This document shows positions 17,519 through 27,178 of a stretch of 64,000 bases of DNA, piece by piece. Origin of the DNA: Pseudoflavitalea rhizosphaerae (lineage in GTDB: Bacteria > Bacteroidota > Bacteroidia > Chitinophagales > Chitinophagaceae); assembly GCF_003991355.1 (NCBI RefSeq), contig NZ_RCSU01000003.1, positions 248,001 through 312,000 on the forward strand, read 5' to 3'. A program made the position numbers and the translations under genes. Each line of letters starts with the position of its first letter. Within the stretch, counting starts at the first letter, position 1. The notes beneath the pieces are model-generated. The model saw only the letters and a list, made by a program, of their open reading frames with translations. It had not been told where the DNA came from and ran no database searches.

Positions 17519-18442
17519 TTACTGAACGGGCACGCCCAGATCTGCCAGGATCTGCCGTATATAGCCGTATTTGATCATGATATTTGGCTGGCTGCCGTAT
17601 AACTGGGTAAACTTTTCTTCTGAATTTCCGAGTGTTGCTTCCAGGTACATGCATACGTCCATCCAGGTAGACATGGGCGTATAGTACATATTCCTGGGAT
17701 CGGTTCCGAGGAAGCCGATGGCCTGGGGCGTGGCAGTAGTACCCGCCGGCAGGCCTGTCACAAGGCTTGCTAACTGAAATGTATACACGCTGTATGCGTC
17801 CCGGGTTGTTATGAATTTTCTTGAAGCAGCATAAAACTTTTCAAGCACTGTTTTATACTTATCGCTGATCACTGCATTGGTGAGAAGCGAACGCAGGATA
17901 GCTCCCTTGTAGCTGGCCTTTGTAGTGGCGTCCATTCCTGCAATATTGGAAACCTGGCCGATCATCACCGTATTGAAGCCCTTGTATGCATAATTGCCAA
18001 AGGCAAAAGTGCTCAGGTCGTTTACCAGGAAGATACTGGGAACATACACGGTTTTTGGAAGCACCGGAATGATCTCGGCCCTCAGGAACGCCAGCGCCTG
18101 CGGCACATCCGCTTTAGCGCAATAACTGAAAGACTGAACAAAGGGAGGTGCTCCTGTTATGTCAACCCCCAGTGAATAGTTGAAAGAAAGTTTCTCATAA
18201 TGTGTGAATGTATTTCCGAAAACATCCACCCGCTGCTGGGTACCGATGGTATCATTGATAAACACCGGGATGTCGGTTTCCTTGTAAAAAAGATAATTGG
18301 CATGGATCGTTGCATCAGCAGGATTGTCTTCCACCACCAGCCAGTTCCTGTCATAATCCGGGAAAGTGGTCACCTGTTCCTTTCTGCAGGATACAGCCAT
18401 GACAATAAGAACGCATGCTATGATTAATCTGTTATTATTCAT
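17519..18442 (-). CDS. SusCD-associated lipoprotein, metallohydrolase-like but lacking HExxH
   Basis: 307 aa lipoprotein (MNNNRLIIACVLIVMAVSC, lipid Cys 19). Length, position right after SusD, and pattern resemble the zinc metallohydrolase lipoproteins that accompany many SusCD pairs: an N-terminal beta region, a segment like QALAFLRAEIIPVLP, and a C-terminus IMIKYGYIRQILADLG. In those proteins a central helix carries HExxH. Here the equivalent-looking helix reads YKGAILRSLLTNAVI, and no HExxH or HxxxH occurs anywhere. If the relationship holds, this is a catalytically dead relative, perhaps a binding subunit of the SusCD complex. The family assignment itself is moderately supported. Confidence 0.55.
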   Translation of the reverse strand: MNNNRLIIACVLIVMAVSCRKEQVTTFPDYDRNWLVVEDNPADATIHANYLFYKETDIPVFINDTIGTQQRVDVFGNTFTHYEKLSFNYSLGVDITGAPPFVQSFSYCAKADVPQALAFLRAEIIPVLPKTVYVPSIFLVNDLSTFAFGNYAYKGFNTVMIGQVSNIAGMDATTKASYKGAILRSLLTNAVISDKYKTVLEKFYAASRKFITTRDAYSVYTFQLASLVTGLPAGTTATPQAIGFLGTDPRNMYYTPMSTWMDVCMYLEATLGNSEEKFTQLYGSQPNIMIKYGYIRQILADLGVPVQ

Positions 18443-18453
18443 TGCTTGAAGAT

Positions 18454-20031
18454 TTAAGGTTGAGGCTGGCGAACGTTACGGACAGGATTGGTCAATGATC
18501 CCCTGTTGAACTCGATGGCATAATCCGGGATGGGTACCTGCCATGCGGCGCCATCTTCAGCAATGGATTTGAGCACATAGTTCCCGATCTGTGTATGGGT
18601 ATTGGATTGTGCATCGTACCGGTATGCAGGATGCCTGATAGTAAAGGAAGAAGGCAGTGGATATTTTGAATTCACGGCATATCTTCTCAGGTCGAACCAG
18701 CGATGCCCTTCGAAACACAATTCGCGGCGGCGCTCTTCCCGGATGAATTCAACCAACGCCTGGTTACCCTGTGGCAATTGTGAAATAGTTGCATTACTGA
18801 AACGCATCTCGCGGAGCTTTTGCAGTTCCGTGCGCGCTTCTCCATCTGCTCCAATCATGGCAAGTGCCTCCGCACGGTTCAGCACCACTTCTGCAAACCG
18901 GAAAGAAAAAATACAGGAAACCTGATCAGGGTCGTTATATGTCCTCCAGGTACGGTATTTGGCCGGTATCCAGGACCTGCTTTTAGTAGCCCTGTCGAAG
19001 AAGGCATCCAACCTGAGATCGGAAGGGTCATAACTGTCCATCAGGTTAACAGAGGCTTTGAAGGACGATGCCCGGTTGTCATCGCCATTCCACCTGGAAA
19101 GCGAATCATTCATAAAAACAGCCGGCATCACATTGGTGCCCATCGTAAAAATAGTTTCGGTGGATGCGCGGGAAGTAAAATTGCTGCCGCTCACAAACTG
19201 GTTCAGGTTGACCAGGCTGTATCCCATCGTTTCAAAATCTTTGGCTGCATCGATCACTTTATCATATTGCTCCGTGTAGAGGTAAACCCGGCTTTGCAGC
19301 GCCTTTACAGCGGCAATGCCTATGCGAATCTTTGTATTTGGATTATATCCATCCAGCAAACCCGCTGCCGTTTGAAGATCGGCGATGATCTGGTCATAGA
19401 CCTTCTGGTTGGGATCGCGGGAAAAGAAATTGTCCTCTATTTTTTCCGACACTTTCAGTGGAACTCCCGGGTCAGTGGCAGCGGTGCTTTTCCGGTAAGG
19501 AGAACCATAAATATTCTGCAGCATGAAATAATAGTATGCCCTGAGAAAATGAGCTTCACCCCGCAGGTGCTTCAGCAGATCGCTCTGATCACCACCTTCC
19601 GCCAGTTTGGATGCCTGGAAGATGATGGCATTCAGCGCGCCGGTACGTTTATAGAACTTTCTCCAACTGCTCTCTTCCCAGGTCATGTTCAGGATATTCA
19701 CAGCAGGCGCCTGTGCCCAGTTATGAAATCCGGATAACATATACAAGGGGGTAGCCTGACTGGTTTCCACAAAGTCTGCCACGAACTGTTCGCAGTCATC
19801 ATCCATCACATGTAACCAGGGAGCGATGAAACCTGTTTCGGAGGTCAGTTCGCCCATGGTGGACTGGCTATAGATTGAAAGAGACAGGGTATTGAGAAAA
19901 CCTTCCCCGATCATCAGTTTGTTGAGGTCATCGGCATTTTCTGCGTATTTCAGATCCCGAGTATATTCTTCCAGGAATTTGCTGCATGATGACAGCGTTA
20001 AGCACATCAGCAGTACAATGATATATCTCAT
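18454..20031 (-). CDS. SusD/RagB-family outer-membrane lipoprotein (locus A)
   Basis: 525 aa. The lipobox LTLSSC makes Cys 16 the lipidated residue. The TPR-like helical region includes GEAHFLRAYYYFMLQNIYG, typical of SusD. The C-terminal part has LNRAEALAMIGADGEA and then REERRRELCFEGHRWFDLRRYA, the most conserved SusD block. SusD is the lid on the SusC barrel and captures the ligand. It starts 12 bp after the SusC stop and is followed 11 bp later by the metallohydrolase-like lipoprotein. Ligand not predictable; the locus has no glycoside hydrolase, so peptides or proteins are as likely as glycans. Confidence 0.94.
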   Translation of the reverse strand: MRYIIVLLMCLTLSSCSKFLEEYTRDLKYAENADDLNKLMIGEGFLNTLSLSIYSQSTMGELTSETGFIAPWLHVMDDDCEQFVADFVETSQATPLYMLSGFHNWAQAPAVNILNMTWEESSWRKFYKRTGALNAIIFQASKLAEGGDQSDLLKHLRGEAHFLRAYYYFMLQNIYGSPYRKSTAATDPGVPLKVSEKIEDNFFSRDPNQKVYDQIIADLQTAAGLLDGYNPNTKIRIGIAAVKALQSRVYLYTEQYDKVIDAAKDFETMGYSLVNLNQFVSGSNFTSRASTETIFTMGTNVMPAVFMNDSLSRWNGDDNRASSFKASVNLMDSYDPSDLRLDAFFDRATKSRSWIPAKYRTWRTYNDPDQVSCIFSFRFAEVVLNRAEALAMIGADGEARTELQKLREMRFSNATISQLPQGNQALVEFIREERRRELCFEGHRWFDLRRYAVNSKYPLPSSFTIRHPAYRYDAQSNTHTQIGNYVLKSIAEDGAAWQVPIPDYAIEFNRGSLTNPVRNVRQPQP

Positions 20032-20043
20032 GGTGCTTATGTT

Positions 20044-23000
20044 TTAAAATGAAATATTGATGCTACCGGAAAAGGTAGGTCGTAATGACAGGTTGATATT
20101 AGGCGAGGATCCCGACTGTGCCGGGTCCTGGCCCCTCAGCATTTTATTGCTCAGGATAAACAGGTTGGTGCCGGTGATACTGGCGTAGGCCGAACTGAGT
20201 CCCAGCTTCCGGATCAGTTTATCCGTGAAGTTGTACCTGAAAGAAGCGGATTGCAGTTTCACATGATCGGCACTCACTAACCTGACATCGGAATTATCAT
20301 ACATATCATACACGCTTCCACCAAATGAATAGGCAGTTGCAGGGAACATATTCCACCAGGGCGTATTCAGATTATTGTCAGCCAGTAATCCCGGAATATT
20401 GGTGTAGGCTTCATCACCGGGCCTGCGCCAGCGTTGAACAAACTCTTTACGCAGGTTCTGTTGTGGATAGGCTATCGCTGATGCATACCCTGAAGCGATC
20501 TTCAGCATGCGCACCTTGTTACCCAGAGAATAGGTGATGTTGAAAGACAAACCGAAGTTGCGCCAGCCGAAATAGTTGGCAATCCCACCCTGGATAAAAG
20601 GTTCCCTGCGGCCGGATTCGCTCATCACCGCCAGGTATACATCTTCCCTTTCCATTTGTGAATACATCTTCTGGTATTCCGCGGCTTTGTCGCTTTCCGA
20701 TCCGTAAAAAACAGGAGATCCATCAACAGGGCTCAGGCCTTTGAACTTATAGGAATAAAAAGTATTCAGGGGTTTTCCTGCAAGCTGAACTGATCCATCC
20801 AGGAAATTCCTGTAGGTCACATTGTCCACCAGCACATTGTTCCGGTTGTTGATAGTCCTGTTCAACACCTTGTTCAACACCTGTCCCAGCTGCGGATCGA
20901 TCCGCCATACAAATCCGCGGCGTTCCCTGTTGAATCCTGCATTGTCTACGGCAGTGATCCGTAAGGCCACTTCCACTCCTTTGTTTTCCAGGGTTCCACT
21001 ATTGATCACATATTTTTCCACGCCGTTGATCTCCGCCACTGTTTTATCAAGGTAGGCATCCTTTGTTTTTTTGTAGAAGTAACCTACCGAGCCTCCCAGC
21101 TTTCCTTTGAACAAGGAAAATTCAACAGCCACATTGGAAGATGCAGTACGCTCCCACTTGAGGTCAGGATTGGGATAATTGACGATATTGGAATAGGGTT
21201 CATTGTAATAAACATTGGTGTTGAGATTCTGACGGATCACCATGTAGGCAGATTGGCCAGGCAGCATATTCCCCTGCCAGCCCCAGGAAGCCTTTAAGGC
21301 CAGTTCATTGATCCAGTTCTGGTCTTTGGCAATATCATCTTTCATGTTCCAGCGGCCTGATACTGCCCAGATAGGCAGGAAGCGGTTGTTGGACCTTGTT
21401 CCAAAAAGATTGGACTGTTCTCCCCTGATATGCAGGTTCAGGAGATACCTGTTATTCCAGGAATAGCCGGCGGTACCGAACCAGGCGAATTCATTCGTCA
21501 GCTGCCTGTCGTAATATCCCAGTGCAGGTTTTGTAGACATCCACTGGTTATAATATCCGGTAAATGTGGTAGGCACGATATCGAAATAGCCACCCATCTC
21601 GCGGAAATATCCTCTCCTGGTAATGTTAAAACCTTTGTACTCGGATGATTTGATCTCTATACCACCAGTTGCCGTCAGCGAGTGCCTGCCGCCTTCACCC
21701 AGTGACGTGATATAGTTGGTCTGCAGGCGGGCGGTATAATTGTTGTTGCGTGTTTCATACTTCTGCAGTTCACCGCCTACAGGGGCAAGATCCCATCTGG
21801 CAGTCTGGTCAGCACGGAGTTTGAAAATATAGTAGGAGTTCCTGGTGTAATACACTTCCCTGTCGTTGCTGCTGATACCATACGCGAACGTGCCTTCCAC
21901 ATCCAGCCCCCTGGCGAGTCTTACTCTTAACAACGCCCTGATATTGGTAGCGAGCAGGTTGGTAAGATCGTTACTGTTATCCCGCTCATTCAGGATATTG
22001 TAATTATAAGAAAGTATGCCATTGGTTTGCGGATAATAAAACAAACTTCCGTCGGGGTTATATGCAGGCATGGTACGGCTGGTATTGTACGCATAGTTCA
22101 TGATACCCAGATCGGAAGGAGTATAATTGCGGGTGGAATAATTTCCGGAAAATGAGATCTGCGCCAGGAATTTCTTGTAGTCTGCCGTGAGGTTCAGCAT
22201 GGAGGAATAGCGTTTATTGCTTTCGCCCTTGATCACACCGCCTTCATTCTGGTATCCCATGGACGCATAATATTTGATCTCGCTGGAACCGCCGGAAAGG
22301 CTTAACGTGTGGTTATGCGAAAATGCATCCTGGGTGATAAGGCCCAGCCAATCGGTATTGACGTTGGCATAATAATCACTCAGGCGTTTGAACTCATCAT
22401 AATTGATATTGCCCTTGTAATAATCCTGCAGGGCGCTTTCATAACCTGACCACTGGGTGATATTGTTGTATCGCATCCCCCGTTCCACCATTTCTTTGGA
22501 AACATCCATTCTTTCCCTGGAATTCATCATATACATGCTCCGGTCTGAATACCTGGGACGTTGTGTATAACCGGCAGTCATGGAATAGGTGATGGTGGGT
22601 TTGCCGGTCCTGCCTTTTTTGGTGGTGATCACAATCACACCATTACCAGCCTTTGCGCCATAGAGTGCGGTGGCGGAAGCGTCTTTCAAGACATCAATCT
22701 GATCAATGTCCTCAGGATTTAAGCCGGCAATGGCGTTGCCCAGCAGGTTTACAAAATCAAGATCATTGATCTGTTGTGGATCTACATTCACCGGATCAGT
22801 GAGCACAATTCCATCGAGTACCCATAGCGGCTCCCTGTTGCCGAGAATGGTGGAGGTTCCGCGGATCCTCAGTTTAGGGGCAGCCCCAACCTGACCGGAG
22901 TTCTGCATGAAGATCATTCCGGATACGCGGCCTTCGAGCAATTTGTCAACCGTATTGATGCCGGGAGTCAGGATGTCTTCCATCTTGATAGTGGTAACTG

Positions 23001-23745
23001 CGCTCGTCAGTTTCCTTCTGTCAATCTTCTGGTAACCGGTATTGGCCACGATACTCACGTCTTCCAGTTTTGTTGCGGAAGGCTTTAAATTAATGACCAG
23101 GCTTTTGGGGTTGTTGAGCATGGAAGCGGTTACAATGATGGTAACTGTTTCATACCCGATATATGAAACGGTAAGGCGGTCGCCTTCCTTTGCATCTATG
23201 GTAAATAAGCCCGTGATATCTGAAGTGGTGGATACTTTGCCGGCGCGGTGCATGATGGTGGCGCCGGAAAGCGGATGGCCCAGAACATCCTGAACGATAC
23301 CACGGAGAGGGTTAAAGAGATGGATGGTTTCTCTATAACTGATGGCATCTTTATCCGGTTGCCGGTCAGCCCTCGGAGAAATGAAGATACTCTTCCCTTT
23401 GATGCTGAACTTAAGCGCAGGCTGGAACCTGAAAACCTCTTCGAGAAACTGTTCAACAGAAAGATTTGAAGCCTTCACCGTAACAGGTTTCGATAACCGG
23501 ATAACAGACTCGGAATAGAAAGAGAGAAATCCTGTTTGCTTTTTGACAGTCGCCAGAACTGATTCCAGTGAAACGTTCTCACCGGAATAGTTGACATTTT
23601 GAGCCACTCCTTTTGCACAAACGTTCAGGCAGCAGGCAGTTAATAAAATGAATGTTAGCCGCATTACTAACAGAGTTTTGGTTATGTACCGGCGCCCTCC
23701 ATGGGCCGACCATGTACAATGAGCAGTTTTTTGCATACATTGCAA
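20044..23745 (-). CDS. SusC/RagA TonB-dependent transporter with STN domain (locus A)
   Basis: 1233 aa as drawn. The long N-terminal leader before MRLTFILLTACC is common in Chitinophagaceae SusC proteins, but a start at that Met (residue 28) is possible. Order: signal peptide; STN domain, about 50-123 (contacts FecR); carboxypeptidase-regulatory-like sandwich, about 148-215; TonB box region VSIVANTGYQ; plug with IRGTSTILGNREPLWVLDG and ATALYGAKAGNGVIVITTKKG; then the beta-barrel, ending GSINISF. It imports large ligands through the outer membrane using TonB. The STN domain and the FecR/sigma pair upstream predict cell-surface signalling control of the operon. Confidence 0.95.
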   Translation of the reverse strand: MQCMQKTAHCTWSAHGGRRYITKTLLVMRLTFILLTACCLNVCAKGVAQNVNYSGENVSLESVLATVKKQTGFLSFYSESVIRLSKPVTVKASNLSVEQFLEEVFRFQPALKFSIKGKSIFISPRADRQPDKDAISYRETIHLFNPLRGIVQDVLGHPLSGATIMHRAGKVSTTSDITGLFTIDAKEGDRLTVSYIGYETVTIIVTASMLNNPKSLVINLKPSATKLEDVSIVANTGYQKIDRRKLTSAVTTIKMEDILTPGINTVDKLLEGRVSGMIFMQNSGQVGAAPKLRIRGTSTILGNREPLWVLDGIVLTDPVNVDPQQINDLDFVNLLGNAIAGLNPEDIDQIDVLKDASATALYGAKAGNGVIVITTKKGRTGKPTITYSMTAGYTQRPRYSDRSMYMMNSRERMDVSKEMVERGMRYNNITQWSGYESALQDYYKGNINYDEFKRLSDYYANVNTDWLGLITQDAFSHNHTLSLSGGSSEIKYYASMGYQNEGGVIKGESNKRYSSMLNLTADYKKFLAQISFSGNYSTRNYTPSDLGIMNYAYNTSRTMPAYNPDGSLFYYPQTNGILSYNYNILNERDNSNDLTNLLATNIRALLRVRLARGLDVEGTFAYGISSNDREVYYTRNSYYIFKLRADQTARWDLAPVGGELQKYETRNNNYTARLQTNYITSLGEGGRHSLTATGGIEIKSSEYKGFNITRRGYFREMGGYFDIVPTTFTGYYNQWMSTKPALGYYDRQLTNEFAWFGTAGYSWNNRYLLNLHIRGEQSNLFGTRSNNRFLPIWAVSGRWNMKDDIAKDQNWINELALKASWGWQGNMLPGQSAYMVIRQNLNTNVYYNEPYSNIVNYPNPDLKWERTASSNVAVEFSLFKGKLGGSVGYFYKKTKDAYLDKTVAEINGVEKYVINSGTLENKGVEVALRITAVDNAGFNRERRGFVWRIDPQLGQVLNKVLNRTINNRNNVLVDNVTYRNFLDGSVQLAGKPLNTFYSYKFKGLSPVDGSPVFYGSESDKAAEYQKMYSQMEREDVYLAVMSESGRREPFIQGGIANYFGWRNFGLSFNITYSLGNKVRMLKIASGYASAIAYPQQNLRKEFVQRWRRPGDEAYTNIPGLLADNNLNTPWWNMFPATAYSFGGSVYDMYDNSDVRLVSADHVKLQSASFRYNFTDKLIRKLGLSSAYASITGTNLFILSNKMLRGQDPAQSGSSPNINLSLRPTFSGSINISF

Positions 23746-23797
23746 TGTTTGGGTGAAGAAAGCAGTCTTGGAAGAGACCTATCAGTTTTTGGTAATC

Positions 23798-23842
23798 CAA
23801 ACTTATTCCGGAAGAGCTTCAGACCTCTTCCGGTTTTTTATT
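23798..23842 (-). promoter_or_regulatory. Candidate susC (locus A) promoter with adjoining inverted repeat
   Basis: On the minus strand TAAGTTTG (23805-23798) matches TAnnTTTG exactly, about 50 bp before the susC ATG. Directly upstream is the perfect 9-bp inverted repeat CCGGAAGAG-N8-CTCTTCCGG (23808-23833), lying where the -33 element would be. On the plus strand the same repeat is followed by six T (23834-23839), so it also looks like a Rho-independent terminator for RNA made antisense to the susC leader. Operator and antisense-RNA terminator are both possible readings. Confidence 0.45.
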
Positions 23843-23957
23843 TGGAGAGCAGTGATCGTTTAATGCATCTTACTTTTTAGATTGTTGGTTCTATGATGAG
23901 CTTTGTTAAGCTGTGAATTGTTCGTTCCATGCTAATGGCATGCAGCATGCAGCGTGG

Positions 23958-25154
23958 TCAGAGCACCATGAGTGTTTTTCCTTCCATCCGGAATTTCACT
24001 CCCATTTCCGTCAACACTTCCAGTATATCGGAGAGATTGACATTCCTGTAAAACTCTCCTTTGAAAATGATATCCGGCACATTGTTACTATACACCACCC
24101 GGATATTGTACCATCTTTCCAATTGCTTCATTACCTGTCTTAGATTAGCGCCATTGAACTCGAATATTCCATTTTTCCAGGCGAGGATCTGGTCAGGGTT
24201 AGGGATATTGAGGATCTTTATTGGCTCAGCCGCCGCCTGAGTAAATTGAATGGCCTGCTGACCAGGCTTCAGGATAACTGCCGTTGCTTTTTGGTCAACC
24301 TGCGCGGTCTTCTCATTGATGACGGCAGGTAACATTTTTACACTTCCACTGATCAGCGTAGTTTGAATATTTCCTTCATCACCATAAGCATTAATGTTGA
24401 AACTGGTGCCGAGCACCTGTACTGTTGACTGACCATCTATATCCACGGTAAATATTTTGGACCTGTCCTGCGCCACTTCCAGGTAAACCTCACCTGTTAC
24501 TCTGATTTGCCTTTTCCCATTATTGAAAACAGAAGGGAAACTGATACTGGAAGCTGCGTTCAGCCAGGCTTTTGTACCATCGGGTAAAGTCAGTTGGTAT
24601 TGCCCTCCGTTGGGTGTGGCCAGCTTTATCATTTTTCCTGCATCGGCCAATTGCTCGCCGTCCGAATAGGCAATGGTTGCTCCTACGGCGATACCCGTTT
24701 TATCAGAGGAAAGGTCAATTTGCTTATCGTCAACAGTCAGTACCGCTTTGTTGGTACCGGGCAGGATGCCTGACGAAACAATGCCCGGACCAGCCCCCGG
24801 GGCTGACTTTGTCCGCATGTCAGCAGACAGCATTACAACGGTTGAAATACCGGCGATCAAAATGGCTGCGGCTGCATAACGGACCCATGACCGGCGATAA
24901 AGAGGAACAGGTTTTACGGGGGGTGATTCCCGGGACATGCGCTCCGCCTTCAACTTCTGCTCCAGGTTTTCCAATACATCGGGGAAGCTGAGGTCATGTC
25001 CCCCCCATTCTTCCCAACTGTTTTTCATTGCCTGCTGAAGCACTTCATCGTTTTGCGGATCCTGCAAAAAACTGCGGAACACGGTCAACTCTTCAGGAGT
25101 TATACTTCCCTGGAGATACCTGTCGATATAATATTCAAATGTCTGCTTTTGCAT
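23958..25154 (-). CDS. FecR-family anti-sigma/transducer protein (locus A)
   Basis: 398 aa. The cytoplasmic N-terminus (about 1-95) binds the sigma factor. One TM helix follows (YAAAAILIAGISTVVML, about residues 93-110), then the periplasmic FecR domain with TLPDGTKAWLNAASSI and GEVYLEVAQDRSK. The C-terminal ~70 residues (FNGANLRQVMKQLERWYNIRV) are the DUF4974/STN-like part that meets SusC. The protein relays ligand occupancy of SusC to the sigma factor. It is encoded 70 bp after the sigma gene and 212 bp before susC. Confidence 0.93.
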   Translation of the reverse strand: MQKQTFEYYIDRYLQGSITPEELTVFRSFLQDPQNDEVLQQAMKNSWEEWGGHDLSFPDVLENLEQKLKAERMSRESPPVKPVPLYRRSWVRYAAAAILIAGISTVVMLSADMRTKSAPGAGPGIVSSGILPGTNKAVLTVDDKQIDLSSDKTGIAVGATIAYSDGEQLADAGKMIKLATPNGGQYQLTLPDGTKAWLNAASSISFPSVFNNGKRQIRVTGEVYLEVAQDRSKIFTVDIDGQSTVQVLGTSFNINAYGDEGNIQTTLISGSVKMLPAVINEKTAQVDQKATAVILKPGQQAIQFTQAAAEPIKILNIPNPDQILAWKNGIFEFNGANLRQVMKQLERWYNIRVVYSNNVPDIIFKGEFYRNVNLSDILEVLTEMGVKFRMEGKTLMVL

Positions 25155-25224
25155 TTATTGGTATAAGAGTGTATGATTTTGGGAAAGAGGACAGGTCGGA
25201 CTGAAAAAAAAGAAAAATAATTTT

Positions 25225-25824
25225 TTACAGTACAAAACCGGCCAGGATAGAAATAATGATACCGGCATTTTTTTTCAGATAGTGCCTTAGAAACACCAGC
25301 GCTTCCACAATATGTTGTCGTACCGCACTACGGCTGATGCCCAGGCGTTGGGCGATCTCTTCGTAGGTAAGGTCTTCTTTCCTGCTGAGAAAGAACACCT
25401 CCTTTCGGCGTGCCGGCAATTGGTCGATACCCCGTTGAAGGATCTCCATTAACTCTTTGGATTCGAGTTCCTGCTGCCCGGTTTGGCCATAGGTAAGTTT
25501 ATAGAGATGGTCAGGATTTATTGGCTGGCTACCCAGCATTTGCTGTTTTAAAGCGGCTTTGGCCCTGTTCCTTGTGATCACGAATATATATCCGGGGAAA
25601 TTATCAATCCCTGTGATGGTATCCCTGTATTTCCAAAGGCTTGTAAATATGTCCTGAAGGATTTCCTCAGCCAGCTCAGGCTGTTTCAACCAGTAAATAA
25701 GGTATGAGTATATACGGTTGGCATAGCGGTTCATGATAATGGAAAATGCCCGCTCATCGCCACGAGCAACTTGCTCTAGCAAGTCTCTCTCATCGTCCTC
25801 GATCTGTAAGTTGCTGTTACCCAA
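25225..25824 (-). CDS. ECF RNA polymerase sigma-70 factor (locus A)
   Basis: 199 aa. Region 2 contains FSIIMNRYANRIYSYLIYWL and EEILQDIFTSLWKYRDT, with the -10 recognition helix after it. Region 4 contains LPARRKEVFFLSRKEDLTYEEIA followed by the helix-turn-helix RLGISRSAVRQHIVEA. This is the Bacteroidota FecI-like type paired with FecR. The C-terminus ends in a short hydrophobic stretch, as often seen. It is first in the minus-strand order sigma, FecR, SusC, SusD and probably controls that operon. Confidence 0.94.
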   Translation of the reverse strand: MGNSNLQIEDDERDLLEQVARGDERAFSIIMNRYANRIYSYLIYWLKQPELAEEILQDIFTSLWKYRDTITGIDNFPGYIFVITRNRAKAALKQQMLGSQPINPDHLYKLTYGQTGQQELESKELMEILQRGIDQLPARRKEVFFLSRKEDLTYEEIAQRLGISRSAVRQHIVEALVFLRHYLKKNAGIIISILAGFVL

Positions 25825-26203
25825 TATGTAGCATTAATGATTGCTGGCGTAAATTAGAATATTTTTGGGAAACGAAATTACAAAGGCAGATTGAACCTGC
25901 AATGTAAGGACCTCCGGATCTGCAGAGTTCCGAACATCAAAGATCCGTAGAATTGTTGCAAAACAGAAAAGGTATTGAGTAACATACCAGTCTTTACCGG
26001 ATGATCACTAACCCTACTCTATTGCAATGGACAATAGCCTCAAATCATTCAAAAAATGGTTCGAAAATTCTCCAATTCCGGCAACCCAGGTGGAGAGATC
26101 GATTTTGACATCGGTTTCTCCATTTTTGTTTTCGCCCAAATCCGCTTCCCGCGGATCTTTTTCGATTACCGTATTGCTGAATCGACAGTTTAAACAATCA
26201 ATT
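25825..26203. other. Intergenic region with repeat copy A
   Basis: No convincing gene. The part next to the sigma gene must hold its promoter, but I see no full TAnnTTTG match. A copy of the dispersed repeat (26041-26085) lies in the middle, followed by the tail of the AbiEi-like gene on the minus strand. Short open frames here are weak and AT-rich. Confidence 0.5.
26041..26085 (+). repeat. Dispersed repeat, copy A (45 bp part)
   Basis: This segment matches 41 of 45 bases of copy C (32119-32163 region) by hand alignment, including GTTCGAAAA and CTCCAATTCCGGCAAC. The left half present in copies B and C is missing here. Translated, it gives KSFKKWFENSPIPA, close to the other copies, so it may be a relic of a coding sequence or a small mobile repeat. 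Confidence 0.7.
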
Positions 26204-27178
26204 TCATGTAGCTGGCACGTCATGAATACCGGCAGACAATGCAGGCCAGTAAGCATCGGTAGTTTTCTCATCTAATATACCAAGGATACGTTCGCGCAGT
26301 TTCGGTGAGTTGGCTATCTCATGATTTCGACTATCAAAACTATTAGCCAGGTCCGTGTATACGACCAAAGCAGGAGCAACATTGGCTGGTGCCGGAATAT
26401 CATTGAATGCAATACTCGGCGGCAGGATGCCCCAAAACTTTTCTAATACAATAATCTCCCCTTCCATATCTGGCACGATACGATGTTTTTTGATTATGTC
26501 ATTGTTTTCATAGTCTACATAAATGGTGAAGGTCTCCCAGGCCTCCTGGTCTGCAGATCTCAGGAAGCGATAAAAGCCGCCTTTGAGCCTGGGGCGCATA
26601 GTAGCGCCGTAAATGCCTGACCAGCGGCTGATCAATACATCATGATTGATGAGTATCATTTCACCGTCGATGATTTTGACGTACTCTTCTTTGTGAAGCT
26701 CTTCTTTTAACTGACCGATATTCCACACAGCAATGTCAGCGGCTTCAACAACTTCCCGGTAAGGCGCATTCAACAACTTTGGCTGTTCGATGATAGCTAA
26801 TAAGAATTTAAGTCCGGTTCGTTTCCAGAGCTTTCCTGGAATCGCTTCCCGGACAGGTGTCACCTTCTGATCGGAAATATATAGAAGGAGTCCCGGAGCT
26901 TTAATGGAACAATTACCAGCAGACTCAAGGTAATTGATCCCTACCTTTACAAAATATTCTTTGATAGGTTGGGGAATGTACCTGGCGACCAATAAATAGT
27001 TCTCCTTGTCTCGACCAAATCTTTCAATAATTGGCAATACCTGGTCTTTTCTCAATTCCCCTTTTATTTCAACATCGAAGGCACGAGTGGTACCTACTGA
27101 CGATATCGAAATATGCGCATCAGTAATTTTAGAGACTGCCTGATTGTCCTGGTATATTCTTATAAGGTCTATACTTAT
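26204..27178 (-). pseudogene. AbiEi-family (type IV toxin-antitoxin) antitoxin-like gene, 5' end decayed
   Basis: The frame is open from 27178 to the stop at 26204. Recognisable family sequence begins with AFDVEIKGELRKDQVLPI and continues through INYLESAGNCSIK, TGLKFLLAIIEQP, a winged-helix-like stretch (NAPYREVVEAADIAVWNIG) and LVVYTDLANSFDSRNHEIA near the end. No ATG lies before this block; an in-frame TGA is at 27181-27179, and the first usable start is TTG at 27055, which would cut into the conserved region. The usual N-terminal ~50 residues are therefore missing. No AbiEii nucleotidyltransferase toxin gene is adjacent. It may be a remnant of a defence or TA locus, or a functional gene with an unusual start. 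The two nearest repeat copies flank it. Confidence 0.6.
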
